DNA from: Methanothermobacter sp049720995
Lineage (GTDB): Archaea > Methanobacteriota > Methanobacteria > Methanobacteriales > Methanothermobacteraceae
Length of the DNA: 45,186 bases
NCBI RefSeq assembly: GCF_049720995.1
Contig: NZ_JBNASF010000014.1
Location: forward strand, 1-45,186
Direction: 5' to 3'
The notes under the pieces: generated by a model
The model's input: only the letters and a program-made list of their open reading frames with translations
Told to the model about the DNA's origin: nothing
Databases searched by the model: none
Made by a program: the position numbers and the translations under genes
Shown: piece by piece, positions 9,401-19,507 of the stretch
Layout of the letters: each line of letters opens with the position of its first letter
Position numbering within the stretch: the first letter of the stretch is position 1

Positions 9401-9838
9401 ATGGACGTTCAGATATTTCCTCACAGGCTGCTAGGGGCTGACACCACAGAGAAACTCCTTAACCGCCTTGAGGACATCCACGGCGTTAAGCGAATGGTGA
9501 TCCACGGACAGAGACTACCACCAGAGGACCACCCTGACAGGCGCATAATCAACGTGAAAGGCCAGGAATTTGAACTTCAGGTTAAAACTGGCCGTGTGCT
9601 GCTTGAAGTGGAGGACGAGGAGACAATAACCGATATCAAGAGGGTTTGTGAGGATCTCCTGCCCTTTGGATATGATGTTACTCCCGGCAGATACATAAGA
9701 ACACAGAAGACCGTCACAGACGAGATAAAGTACGGCGAGAACCTTGATGAGATTCCTGATGAACTCATCGGTCTCACGGATCAGAACGCCAGGCTCAGTG
9801 AAAGGGCCACAATAATAAAAAGGAAGAAGGAGCATTAG
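9401..9838 (+). CDS. mcrD: methyl-coenzyme M reductase I operon protein D
   Basis: This 145-residue protein starts MDVQIFPHRLLGADTTEKLLNRL, the conserved McrD opening. McrD is not part of the mature enzyme. It binds immature MCR and is thought to help assembly or F430 insertion. It resembles MrtD (40724-41209), which is somewhat longer. GGGGGC lies upstream of the ATG. It follows mcrB by 31 bases and abuts mcrC (stop at 9836-9838, ATG at 9839). Confidence 0.95.
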   Translation: MDVQIFPHRLLGADTTEKLLNRLEDIHGVKRMVIHGQRLPPEDHPDRRIINVKGQEFELQVKTGRVLLEVEDEETITDIKRVCEDLLPFGYDVTPGRYIRTQKTVTDEIKYGENLDEIPDELIGLTDQNARLSERATIIKRKKEH

Positions 9839-10435
9839 ATGATCGGAAAGTGCACTCACGTGGTTGACTGTAGAGAGACAATGGGCATGGGTGAAGGTGG
9901 AGGAATAGCCCAGAGGGGCACCTTTGCCCAGTGCGGAAGTGAAGTTCTGGCAGTGGCAATGTCACCGGGCAGGCGCCACATAACGAAGCCTGTCTGCGAG
10001 ATAACATTTGCCCTGAGGGAAGCAAACATAATGACCAGTACCCTGGTACTGAACGCAGGCGCAGGGGTTCCACAGGACGCTCCAAGCGCCGGAGCAGGAA
10101 GTCTCTTTGGTCTGACACCTGCAGAAGTCGAGCAGATGAAGCGGCACAGACTCCTGGTGGTGCACCTTGGCGGGGTCAAGAACCACATCACTTACAAGGC
10201 ACGCCTCATACTCAGAAACGTTGACCGTCCATGCATAGTCATATGCGAATACCCGGTTGACTTTGAGGACTTTGCGAAGATAGGTGTCAAAACCAGGGCC
10301 GTAATGCCGGATGAACCAAAAACCAGGGGAACAATCGTTGACATCGTGAGTGGAGTTATTAGAGGAGAAACCTGTCCCCAGGAAAAACTGGATGAGATTA
10401 TAAGGAAGGTTAAGTTAGCTTTAGGAGGTGCATGA
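9839..10435 (+). CDS. mcrC: methyl-coenzyme M reductase I operon protein C
   Basis: This 198-residue protein begins MIGKCTHVVDCRETMGMGEGGG, typical of McrC. McrC is not a subunit of the mature enzyme. Biochemical work links it to the multi-protein complex that reductively activates the nickel of F430 in an ATP-dependent way. The gene begins directly after the mcrD stop and ends one base before the mcrG ATG, consistent with tight translational coupling. The mrt operon in this window has no mcrC copy, so this protein presumably serves both isoenzymes (inference). Confidence 0.95.
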   Translation: MIGKCTHVVDCRETMGMGEGGGIAQRGTFAQCGSEVLAVAMSPGRRHITKPVCEITFALREANIMTSTLVLNAGAGVPQDAPSAGAGSLFGLTPAEVEQMKRHRLLVVHLGGVKNHITYKARLILRNVDRPCIVICEYPVDFEDFAKIGVKTRAVMPDEPKTRGTIVDIVSGVIRGETCPQEKLDEIIRKVKLALGGA

Positions 10436-10436
10436 T

Positions 10437-11186
10437 ATGGCACAATACTATCCCGGAACAACTAAGGTTGCTCAGAACAGAAGGAATTTCTGTAACCCTG
10501 AATACGAACTTGAAAAACTGAGAGAAATCTCAGATGAAGATGTAGTAAAGATTCTGGGTCACAGGGCCCCAGGGGAAGAATACCCAAGTGTTCACCCACC
10601 ACTTGAAGAGATGGATGAACCAGAGGACGCAATAAGAGAAATGGTCGAACCAATAGACGGTGCAAAGGCCGGTGACAGGGTCCGATACATACAGTTCACA
10701 GACTCAATGTACTTCGCCCCGGCCCAGCCATATGTGAGATCAAGGGCATACCTCTGCAGGTACAGGGGTGCAGACGCAGGTACACTATCAGGTCGTCAGA
10801 TCATAGAGACCAGGGAGAGGGACCTTGAAAAGATATCCAAGGAACTCCTTGAAACAGAGTTCTTTGACCCTGCAAGGTCAGGTGTCAGGGGTAAATCTGT
10901 CCACGGACACTCACTGCGTCTCGATGAGGACGGTATGATGTTCGACATGCTCAGAAGGCAGATCTACAACAAGGACACCGGCAGAGTCGAAATGGTCAAA
11001 AACCAGATCGGCGACGAACTCGACGAACCTGTGGATCTTGGTGAACCACTGGATGAAGAAACCCTGATGGAAAAAACAACCATCTACCGTGTGGATGGTG
11101 AAGCCTACCGTGATGATACAGAAGCCGTGGAGATCATGCAGAGAATCCACGTTTTAAGATCACAAGGAGGGTTCAACCCAGAATAA
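10437..11186 (+). CDS. mcrG: methyl-coenzyme M reductase I, gamma subunit
   Basis: This 249-residue McrG is the small subunit of MCR. The start is ATG 10437 (MAQYYPGTTKVAQNRRNFC), preceded by GGAGGTG at 10424-10430. The upstream in-frame ATG at 10428 would lie inside the ribosome site. Family features include 'RYIQFTDSMYFAPAQPY' and 'GTLSGRQIIETRERDLE'. The gamma subunit helps form the F430 pocket. It is followed 19 bases later by mcrA, with GGGGGAGGTG in between. Confidence 0.97.
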   Translation: MAQYYPGTTKVAQNRRNFCNPEYELEKLREISDEDVVKILGHRAPGEEYPSVHPPLEEMDEPEDAIREMVEPIDGAKAGDRVRYIQFTDSMYFAPAQPYVRSRAYLCRYRGADAGTLSGRQIIETRERDLEKISKELLETEFFDPARSGVRGKSVHGHSLRLDEDGMMFDMLRRQIYNKDTGRVEMVKNQIGDELDEPVDLGEPLDEETLMEKTTIYRVDGEAYRDDTEAVEIMQRIHVLRSQGGFNPE

Positions 11187-11205
11187 TCCGGGGGAGGTGT
11201 AGATT

Positions 11206-12858
<1,653 letters not shown>

Positions 12859-12866
12859 ATTAACGA

Positions 12867-12912
12867 AGGTGCATTACACAAACTTTTTAAGTGTAATGCA
12901 CCTAATTTTTTT
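12867..12912 (+). terminator. hairpin plus T-tract between mcrA and mtrE
   Basis: AGGTGCATTACAC (12867-12879) pairs perfectly with GTGTAATGCACCT (12891-12903) around an 11-base loop, followed by a run of eight T. It has the form of a strong terminator, but only 29 bases separate the T-run from the mtrE ATG and I see no promoter there. Partial termination with read-through into mtr, or an RNA-processing site, fits better than complete termination. Confidence 0.8.
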
Positions 12913-12941
12913 TATTCAAAAAAATAAAAGGAGGAAGAAAT

Positions 12942-13829
12942 ATGGACCCTATGATAACAGGTTTAGGTGTTGTAGCTCTCATGGGTGCAGCTGCAACCAT
13001 AGCAGGAGCCGCAGAGGACTTAGAGTCTGACGTAGGATCCCAGAGTAACCCCAACTCACAGGTTCAGCTCGCACCACAGATGGGACACCTGCACCGAATA
13101 ATCAACAAGGCCGTTTCAGGGGAACCCGTTGCCTACGGAACCTGGTGCGGAATTGCTGGTTCAGTTGCATATGTGCTGATGCAGTCAATGCAGCTGCCTG
13201 TGATAATGGCAATTGCAGTTGGCGCTGTAATAGCTGCAATGGTACACACAACCTACGCTGTAACATCCCACATGGGACGAATTGTCAGCCAGTCCCAGTT
13301 CAACCAGCCACTCTTCATGGACATGCTGGTTCAGCACTTAGGCCCAATTGCAGGGCATGGATTTATCGTGACATTCTGTATTGTAGGATTATCATACCTC
13401 ATGACATTACCGATCCCTGGCTTTGCACACCCGTTCCCACTGCCACTTCTGGCAGTGCTCTGGGGTATAACAATAGGTGCAATCGGTTCATCAACAGGGG
13501 ACGTCCACTACGGTGCTGAAAGGGAGTACCAGCAGTACCCATTCGGTGGAGGTATACCTGTTGCGATTCACGGTGACATAACAACAAAGGCAGAGCTGGG
13601 TGCAAGGAACTCAATGGACGTTGTTCACTTCTGTGCAAAGTACGGTGGACCCTTAACAGGATTCGCATTCGGTACAATCGTATTCCTCAGCTTCTGGAAC
13701 ACAATAGTCTTCGGTATAACCGGCGGAATAATATCCGGCCTGATAATAGTCTTGTTACTGATAATCCTCAACAACAGACTTGAAGTCTTTGCAAGAAACA
13801 GATATGGACCATACAAGGAGGATGAATAG
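12942..13829 (+). CDS. mtrE: tetrahydromethanopterin S-methyltransferase subunit E
   Basis: This 295-residue integral membrane subunit of the Na+-translocating methyl-H4MPT:coenzyme M methyltransferase has about six membrane segments and a long conserved polar loop, 'STGDVHYGAEREYQQYPFGGG'. MtrC, MtrD and MtrE form the membrane core presumed to carry the Na+ path. AGGAGGAAG precedes the ATG. It is first in mtrEDCBAFGH and abuts mtrD. Confidence 0.97.
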   Translation: MDPMITGLGVVALMGAAATIAGAAEDLESDVGSQSNPNSQVQLAPQMGHLHRIINKAVSGEPVAYGTWCGIAGSVAYVLMQSMQLPVIMAIAVGAVIAAMVHTTYAVTSHMGRIVSQSQFNQPLFMDMLVQHLGPIAGHGFIVTFCIVGLSYLMTLPIPGFAHPFPLPLLAVLWGITIGAIGSSTGDVHYGAEREYQQYPFGGGIPVAIHGDITTKAELGARNSMDVVHFCAKYGGPLTGFAFGTIVFLSFWNTIVFGITGGIISGLIIVLLLIILNNRLEVFARNRYGPYKEDE

Positions 13830-14531
13830 ATGGATCCATTACTACTGATAGGAGCTATAACCGCTGGAGGAGTACTCATAGGTGGAGGCGTTCACTTCGT
13901 ACCTGTGGGTGGTGCGCCAGCAGCTATGGCAACAGCCACAGGTGTGGGTACCGGTACAGCCATGCTTGCTGCAGGTGCAGGTTTAACAGGACTCATAACA
14001 GCTGCAGCCATGACCGGACAGTCCCCACTCATGATAATGGCTGCTGGAGCCGTTGGTTCAATGCTCATGATAGGTATCACAATGCTTGTGGGTAACCTCA
14101 TCTACGTATATGGTGTGGGTACAGTTCCTGTATCTGCAAAGGTGGCTGTGGACCCCCTAACAGGCATGGAACAGGAAAAATACGTCACCCCGGGTACCGA
14201 GGGTCATGGTCTTCCAACGGTCTGTTTTGTCAGCGGTATAATCGGGGGAGCCCTCGGTGGAATCGGAGGTGGGCTCATCTACTGGGCACTCAACGAGGCC
14301 CTCAGGACCCTGTCATATGGTGCAATGGGTGCTGCAGGTGTTGCAGCAATCTTCGCCGTCGGCATATTCTTCATAAACGCGGTTATTGCATCATATAACA
14401 TTGGAGGTACAATAGAAGGTTTCCACGATCCTAAATTCAAGAGGATCGGCAGGGGAATAGTCGCATGTCTCATAGCCTCCATTGTTGCAGGGGCCCTTTC
14501 AACATTACTCGTATACGGAGGTGTCTTCTAA
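13830..14531 (+). CDS. mtrD: tetrahydromethanopterin S-methyltransferase subunit D
   Basis: This 233-residue hydrophobic protein has about six membrane helices rich in Gly and Ala ('GVGTGTAMLAAGAGLTGLI') and a short polar loop, 'DPLTGMEQEKYVTPGTEGHG'. It is one of the three membrane-core subunits of Mtr. The ATG follows the mtrE stop directly with a GGAGG site inside the end of mtrE. The stop overlaps the mtrC start (TAATG). Confidence 0.97.
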   Translation: MDPLLLIGAITAGGVLIGGGVHFVPVGGAPAAMATATGVGTGTAMLAAGAGLTGLITAAAMTGQSPLMIMAAGAVGSMLMIGITMLVGNLIYVYGVGTVPVSAKVAVDPLTGMEQEKYVTPGTEGHGLPTVCFVSGIIGGALGGIGGGLIYWALNEALRTLSYGAMGAAGVAAIFAVGIFFINAVIASYNIGGTIEGFHDPKFKRIGRGIVACLIASIVAGALSTLLVYGGVF

Positions 14532-15334
14532 TGTCAGTAGCAGCAGGAGGACCAGCCGGCGCAGCCATACCTGAGAGCAGGCTCATGGCACTCGGAATAA
14601 TCGGTGGACTGGCAGGTATATACGCATCAGCAGTTAACCCGGTCATAGGCCCCGTTCTCGCATCCCTTGGAGCAGTCTGCGCAATCATATGGGGTGCAGA
14701 CGCCATAAGGAGGGTTGCAAGCTACGGTCTCGGTACCGGTGTGCCATCAATCGGGTACATGTCAGTTTCAATAGGTATAGTTGGTGTGGTCGCCGGACTC
14801 GCATCAGTGTTCACGGTACCCGCACTGGCAGTACCAGTCGCTGGACTCATACTTGCCATGATACTGGGTGTCGTTGTGGCCGTACTCGGTAAGAAGATAG
14901 TTAAGATGAAAATCCCGATCCTTGAGAAATGCACAGCTGAGATTTCAGGGGCAGCAGCTCTCTCAGTGCTTGGATTTTCAGCGGCCATTGCAGGCAGCTA
15001 CACCATGCAGGCGGTTCTAACATCAGTCATAACAACAGGATTCATAGGCTTGCTATTCATACTCAACACAATGGCAATCCAGCACCCATTCAACGCCTGT
15101 CTCGGACCAAACGAGAACCAGACAAGGACACTCAAGCTGGCAGCATCAACAGGATTCATATCAATGGCCATAGTCGGCCTCCTTGGAATCGGATTGAACC
15201 CTGGCTGGTGGCTCGTTTCACTGGTGGGTGCACTATGCTGGGTCGTGGCCTTCAAGTCATTCGTGAGCGCATCCTTAGAGGAAGCCGCATCCGTGAAATG
15301 GTCAGGTCTCTGGCCTAAGGAGGAAGAGCACTAG
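14531..15334 (+). CDS. mtrC: tetrahydromethanopterin S-methyltransferase subunit C
   Basis: The start is ATG 14531 (MSVAAGGPAGAAIPESRLMALG), giving 267 residues, the usual MtrC length. The frame stays open upstream inside mtrD, but that extension is not supported. The protein is very hydrophobic with about seven membrane helices, the last loop carrying 'NTMAIQHPFNACLGPNENQTRTLKLA'. It is part of the MtrCDE core for Na+ translocation. Confidence 0.96.
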   Translation: MSVAAGGPAGAAIPESRLMALGIIGGLAGIYASAVNPVIGPVLASLGAVCAIIWGADAIRRVASYGLGTGVPSIGYMSVSIGIVGVVAGLASVFTVPALAVPVAGLILAMILGVVVAVLGKKIVKMKIPILEKCTAEISGAAALSVLGFSAAIAGSYTMQAVLTSVITTGFIGLLFILNTMAIQHPFNACLGPNENQTRTLKLAASTGFISMAIVGLLGIGLNPGWWLVSLVGALCWVVAFKSFVSASLEEAASVKWSGLWPKEEEH

Positions 15335-15346
15335 GAGGCTTTAAAA

Positions 15347-15649
15347 ATGGAAATGTTACCACTTGTTAAGATCGCTCCGGAATACAACCTGACCCTTGAT
15401 CCTTCCACCGGTATGATAGGGGCTGCCCTTGGAAGGGAAGTCATAATACTATCCATGGATGAAATAAACGAACAGATAGCTGCATTAGAGGCTACAGCAG
15501 ATGATCTGATTAACTCACTGGACCCAACAACCATCCCTGAGGGTTCCTACCCTGGAAGGGAAGGAGTGTACCTGACAGCAGGTAAACTCACCAACATGGT
15601 TTACGGGTTCATACTTGGTCTGATCATCCTGTTTGCCCTGCTCTTATAG
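15347..15649 (+). CDS. mtrB: tetrahydromethanopterin S-methyltransferase subunit B
   Basis: This 100-residue protein has a cytoplasmic N-terminal part beginning MEMLPLVKIAPEYNLTLDPS and a single C-terminal membrane anchor (about residues 77-98). It is a small Mtr subunit of uncertain individual role. AGGAGG lies upstream of the ATG, and its own end contains the ribosome site AGGAGGTG of mtrA. Confidence 0.96.
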   Translation: MEMLPLVKIAPEYNLTLDPSTGMIGAALGREVIILSMDEINEQIAALEATADDLINSLDPTTIPEGSYPGREGVYLTAGKLTNMVYGFILGLIILFALLL

Positions 15650-15661
15650 GAGGTGTTATAA

Positions 15662-16378
15662 GTGGTTGAAAAGAAATCACCTGCTGAAGGATGGCCTGTG
15701 GTCAACGGTGACTACATCGTGGGCGACCCTGAAAGTCCCGTGGCTGCCACCACCCTCGCCTCACACATCGAAGACATACCAGTGGAGGCCGGCGCTGCCA
15801 TTGCAGGGCCATGCAAGACAGAGAACCTCGGTATTGAAAAGATGATCGCCAACCTCATATCAAACCCCAACATCAGATTCCTCATACTCTGCGGTTCAGA
15901 GGTCCAGGGCCACATAACCGGGCAGAGCATTGAGGCCCTCCACCAGAACGGTGTGGACCCTGATAAGAGGAACATCATCGGTGCAACCGGTGCCATTCCA
16001 TACATTGAAAACATACCTGATGAGGGTATTGAGAGGTTCCAGAAACAGCTCGAGATCGTCAACCTCATAGACGTTGAGGACGCCGACGCCATCAAGGCCA
16101 AGGTCAAGGAATGCATCGAGAAGGACCCCGGTGCATTCGAAGAAGAGGCCATGATCATAAAGGTCGAGGAAGGCGGAGAAGAAGAGGAAGGCGAAGAGGT
16201 AAAACCTGTGGCACCAGAAACAGCCCTTATTGAGGCCAGGATGAGAAACATCCAGACACAGGTTAAAATGATAGGTTCCACCAACAGAATGTTCGCCGGT
16301 ATGTACTCAGGTAAGGTTCAGGGTATAATGATAGGTCTTGCCTTCACCCTGACACTGGGCATACTTCTACTGGTCTAG
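15662..16378 (+). CDS. mtrA: tetrahydromethanopterin S-methyltransferase subunit A (corrinoid subunit)
   Basis: This 238-residue protein starts at GTG 15662 after AGGAGGTG. MtrA carries the corrinoid prosthetic group, which accepts the methyl from methyl-H4MPT and passes it to coenzyme M. The axial ligand His84 is present (VQGH84). The cytoplasmic corrinoid domain (about 1-170) is followed by an acidic linker, 'EEGGEEEEGEEV', and a C-terminal membrane anchor. The C-terminal ~55 residues resemble MtrF. CobY and Mmp10 in this window also relate to corrinoid supply or use. Confidence 0.97.
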   Translation: MVEKKSPAEGWPVVNGDYIVGDPESPVAATTLASHIEDIPVEAGAAIAGPCKTENLGIEKMIANLISNPNIRFLILCGSEVQGHITGQSIEALHQNGVDPDKRNIIGATGAIPYIENIPDEGIERFQKQLEIVNLIDVEDADAIKAKVKECIEKDPGAFEEEAMIIKVEEGGEEEEGEEVKPVAPETALIEARMRNIQTQVKMIGSTNRMFAGMYSGKVQGIMIGLAFTLTLGILLLV

Positions 16379-16390
16379 GGAGGCTTCCAG

Positions 16391-16597
16391 ATGATTATAC
16401 TATCCAACAAACCAAATATACGTGGCATTAAAAACGTTGTAGAGGACATAAAATACCGAAACCAGCTCATCGGTAGAGATGGCAGGTTATTCGCGGGTCT
16501 CATAGCCACAAGGATTTCAGGTATAGCCATAGGATTCCTCCTGGCTGTCCTCCTTGTTGGTGTGCCTGCAATGATGAGCATATTAGGGGTGATCTGA
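16391..16597 (+). CDS. mtrF: tetrahydromethanopterin S-methyltransferase subunit F
   Basis: This 68-residue protein has a short cytoplasmic part and one C-terminal membrane helix. The segment '[27 protein letters not shown]' parallels the C-terminus of MtrA. The stop overlaps the mtrG ATG (TGATG), implying coupled translation. GGGAGGC lies upstream of the start. Confidence 0.95.
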
Positions 16598-16857
16598 TGT
16601 CAGAGGAAGAAAAAACCACAATACCCCGCGTACTTGTCTCTGCTGATGAATTCAACAAGGCAAATGAGAAACTGGATGAAATAGAGGAAAAGGTGGAGTT
16701 CACAGTCGGTGAGTACTCACAGCGCATAGGACAGCAGATCGGTAGAGATATTGGTATTTTATATGGTATTGTGATAGGTCTGATTATCCTTGCAGTAACC
16801 AACATACTGTTTGCAGGATTGTTAAAAGGACTTTTAAAATCCCTATTCGGACTATAG
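16597..16857 (+). CDS. mtrG: tetrahydromethanopterin S-methyltransferase subunit G
   Basis: This 86-residue protein has an N-terminal charged helical part, '[24 protein letters not shown]', probably coiled, and a C-terminal membrane helix (about 55-78). It is a small anchor subunit of Mtr. It overlaps mtrF by one base. The ribosome site for mtrH (TTGGAGG) begins three bases after its stop. Confidence 0.95.
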
Positions 16858-16872
16858 CTTGGAGGTTTACAT

Positions 16873-17805
16873 ATGTTTAGGTTTGATAAGGAACAGATCG
16901 TACTGGACATAGCTGGAACCAAAATTGGTGGTCAGCCAGGAGAGTACCCAACCGTATTAGCAGGAACAATATTTTATGGTGGACACAACATCATTGAGGA
17001 TGAAAAGGCAGGTGTCTTTGACAAGGACAAGGCAGAGGCCCTCATAAAGACACAGGAAGAGATGTCAGATGTCACAGGTAACCCCCACATCGTACAGACC
17101 TTCGGTCAGACACCCGAGGCAATAGTCAAGTACCTGGAGTTTGTGGGTGACATCACCGACGCACCATTCTTCATAGACTCAACATCCGGTGAGGCAAGAA
17201 TCGCCGGTGCAGAATACGCCAGTGAAGTTGGCCTTGAGGACAGGGCCATCTACAACTCAGTCAACATGGCCGCCGACGAGTCAGAACTCGAGGCACTCAA
17301 GAACACCAAACTCTCAGCTTCAATCGTCCTTGGATTCAACCCAATGGACCCCACAGTTGAGGGTAAAATTGGAATCTGGGAAGACGGTGCCGGTACAATA
17401 GACAAGGGTCTTCTTGAAATGGCCGCCGACTGTGGTATCGACAAGTACCTCATGGACGTTGCAGTTACACCACTCGGTCAGGGGGCAGGTGTTGCTGTGA
17501 GGACCTCATTTGCAGTTAAGAGCAAATGGGGCTACCCTGTTGGTAGCGGTATCCACAACGTGCCATCAGCCTGGGACTGGCTCCGTGAGTACAAGAAGGA
17601 ACACAAAGAAGCCTGGCCTGTATGTGACGTTGGATCCAACCTGATCCAGCAGATGGCCGGTGGTGACTTCGTACTCTACGGTCCGATAGAAAACGCCAAG
17701 ATGGCATTCCCAGCCTGTGCAATGGCTGACATATTCATAAGCGAAGCAGCCAAGGATATAGGCACAGAGGCTGTGGAAGACCACCCATTCTTCAAGCTGC
17801 TCTAG
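16873..17805 (+). CDS. mtrH: tetrahydromethanopterin S-methyltransferase subunit H
   Basis: This 310-residue soluble subunit catalyses transfer of the methyl group from methyl-H4MPT to the cob(I)amide of MtrA. It is a TIM-barrel methyltransferase related to pterin-binding enzymes. Conserved parts are 'MFRFDKEQIVLDIAGTKIGGQPGEYP' at the start and 'ADCGIDKYLMDVAVTPLGQGAG' in the second half. It is last in mtrEDCBAFGH. Confidence 0.97.
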   Translation: MFRFDKEQIVLDIAGTKIGGQPGEYPTVLAGTIFYGGHNIIEDEKAGVFDKDKAEALIKTQEEMSDVTGNPHIVQTFGQTPEAIVKYLEFVGDITDAPFFIDSTSGEARIAGAEYASEVGLEDRAIYNSVNMAADESELEALKNTKLSASIVLGFNPMDPTVEGKIGIWEDGAGTIDKGLLEMAADCGIDKYLMDVAVTPLGQGAGVAVRTSFAVKSKWGYPVGSGIHNVPSAWDWLREYKKEHKEAWPVCDVGSNLIQQMAGGDFVLYGPIENAKMAFPACAMADIFISEAAKDIGTEAVEDHPFFKLL

Positions 17806-17838
17806 GAGCAGCCAGAAATTTTATTTTTTTCCGATCGT

Positions 17839-17865
17839 GTTATTACTAAATAACCTATTTTTATT
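17839..17865 (+). terminator. terminator after the mtr operon
   Basis: GTTATT (17839-17844) pairs with AATAAC (17849-17854) around a 4-base loop, followed by CTATTTTTATTATAAT. A further T-run (TTTTATTTTTTT) lies just after the mtrH stop. Together they form a plausible archaeal U-rich terminator. Confidence 0.55.
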
Positions 17866-17987
17866 ATAATGGAATGGTTTAAATAGAAGAAAGCGGCAAC
17901 ATATTTCCGACACAAGCTTTAAGTGTCAAAATGCAATTAATATACTGGTCTTGAGGGAATGGAAGAAAGTTTTTCAGTGGTGATAAC

Positions 17988-18944
17988 TTGCTTGAAAGGG
18001 TATTGATTCTTATAGCGGCCCTGGTGGTCTCATTGATTCTGGTTATAAAATCTGCGGATATCTTTGTGGACAACCTTGTGGATCTTGGATCCTCGCTGGG
18101 CATATCTGAAGTCATACTGGGTGTTACAGCATCTGCCATCGGAACGTCCCTGCCTGAATTCGGTTCGGCGCTTATAGCGTCACTCTCAGGCAGCACAGAC
18201 ATAGGGGTGGGCTGTGTTATAGGTTCAAACATATGGAACATTGCAGGTATACTCGGGATATCTGCACTGGTGGCAGGTGTCATAGAGACAAACGCCGATG
18301 GCCTGAAAAGGGACTTCAGCGCCACCCTCATAACCGGGTTGATTCTACTGTTTTTCATGTTCTTCGGGAATATAGGGAGACTGGCAGCAGTTGCAATGGT
18401 ACTGATTTACTCTGTTTACCTGTGGAGACTCATAAAGGCCCAGAAATCATATTCCGATGAGAACTCAGATGAGACTCAGAGGGAACCACTTGACCTTAAA
18501 AAACTTGCCCTGACGGTTCTGGGGTTCACCGGTCTTGTTATAGGTTGCCGCATCCTGGTATACAGTGGTGTGGAGCTTGCAGATATTGCAGGGATACCAG
18601 CCATGATAATGGGTCTCTTCACACTGGCCATAGGTACAAGTATACCTGAACTTGTGGTTACACTATCATCCGCGGTGAAGGGGCTCCATGAGCTCTCGAT
18701 AGGCACGATCCTTGGAAGCAACACCTTCAACATACTCGTGGGTATAGGTGTCCCTGCCATCATAGCCCCGGTACCAGTTGAACCACTATCACTCAGGTTC
18801 GATGCACCGGTCATGATACTTGTGACGGTACTCCTGGTGCTCCTCATCAAGCAGGGGGACATGAGACTTAAAAGGAGTGGGGGCATAATTTTACTTGCAG
18901 TATACATATCATACGTAGTTATGAGACTCTTTGTACTGGCGTGA
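17988..18944 (+). CDS. CaCA-family sodium/calcium exchanger protein
   Basis: This 318-residue integral membrane protein has about ten helices in two inverted halves. Each half holds an alpha-repeat signature: '[17 protein letters not shown]...IGSNIWNI' near residue 43 and '[17 protein letters not shown]...LGSNTFNI' near residue 215. These are hallmarks of the Na+/Ca2+ exchanger (CaCA, YrbG-like) family, and the acidic residues in 'PEF' and 'PEL' are the ion ligands. The start is TTG 17988 with GGTGAT five bases before it. Ca2+ extrusion driven by the Na+ gradient is the likely role. It sits after the Na+-pumping Mtr, though co-regulation is not shown. Confidence 0.88.
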
Positions 18945-18949
18945 TTGAA

Positions 18950-19381
18950 ATGTACAGGAAAATTCTGGTTCCAACAATGGGAGAATACATGGATGAACTC
19001 ATAGAGCACACACTGGACCTCCTCCATGGGAGGGAGGCTGAGGTTATATGCCTCTACGTGGTTGATACCTCAGTACCCTTTCTCACACCAAAGAAGGTTA
19101 AGGAGATGATGGTTAAGGAGTTAACAGAGAGGGGTAAGGAGATCCTCAGGGACATGGAGAAGGGACTCACAGGTCCAGAAAACCCCAACGTGAAATTCAG
19201 GGGGGTCATGCTTGAGGGAAACCCTGCAGATGAAATAGTTAAACTTGCAGAGGAGGAGGACGTGGACGTCATCATAATGGGGACAGGCAAGAGCCTGGTT
19301 GACAAGCACCTCCTTGGCAGTGTGTCAGAGAAGGTGGTGCACTACGCACCCTGCACAATTCACCTGGTGAGGACGGTTTAG
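18950..19381 (+). CDS. universal stress protein (UspA) family
   Basis: This 143-residue protein starts [21 protein letters not shown] at ATG 18950. A GTG at 18941 overlapping the previous stop is an alternative. It has the UspA fold signature, with '[36 protein letters not shown]' at the C-terminus. The nucleotide-binding loop is one residue shorter than the usual G-x2-G-x9-G-S, so ATP binding is uncertain. Its start nearly overlaps the exchanger gene, suggesting a two-gene transcript in which it could regulate the exchanger (inference). Confidence 0.85.
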
Positions 19382-19452
19382 CAGCTTACATCAAAACCCA
19401 CCAAAAGCCACAGAGGAATACCTTTTATTATTTTTCATCTGGATTTATTCAT

Positions 19453-19468
19453 AAAATTTATATTATCC
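19453..19468 (+). promoter_or_regulatory. promoter of the mmp14 gene
   Basis: AAAATTTATATTATCC is a near-ideal archaeal BRE/TATA. The expected transcript start is near 19487, about 20 bases before the start codon and just before the ribosome site CAGGGGGT (19494-19501). Confidence 0.65.
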
Positions 19469-19507
19469 CCCCGGATACAATATTACATTAAATCAGGGGG
19501 TAATCAG

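Noticed and set aside
15712..16284. 190-residue open frame antisense to mtrA
   Set aside because: It is an antisense shadow of the coding pattern, with Ser/Met-rich low-complexity sequence. Many similar frames lie antisense to mcr, mtr and mvh genes.
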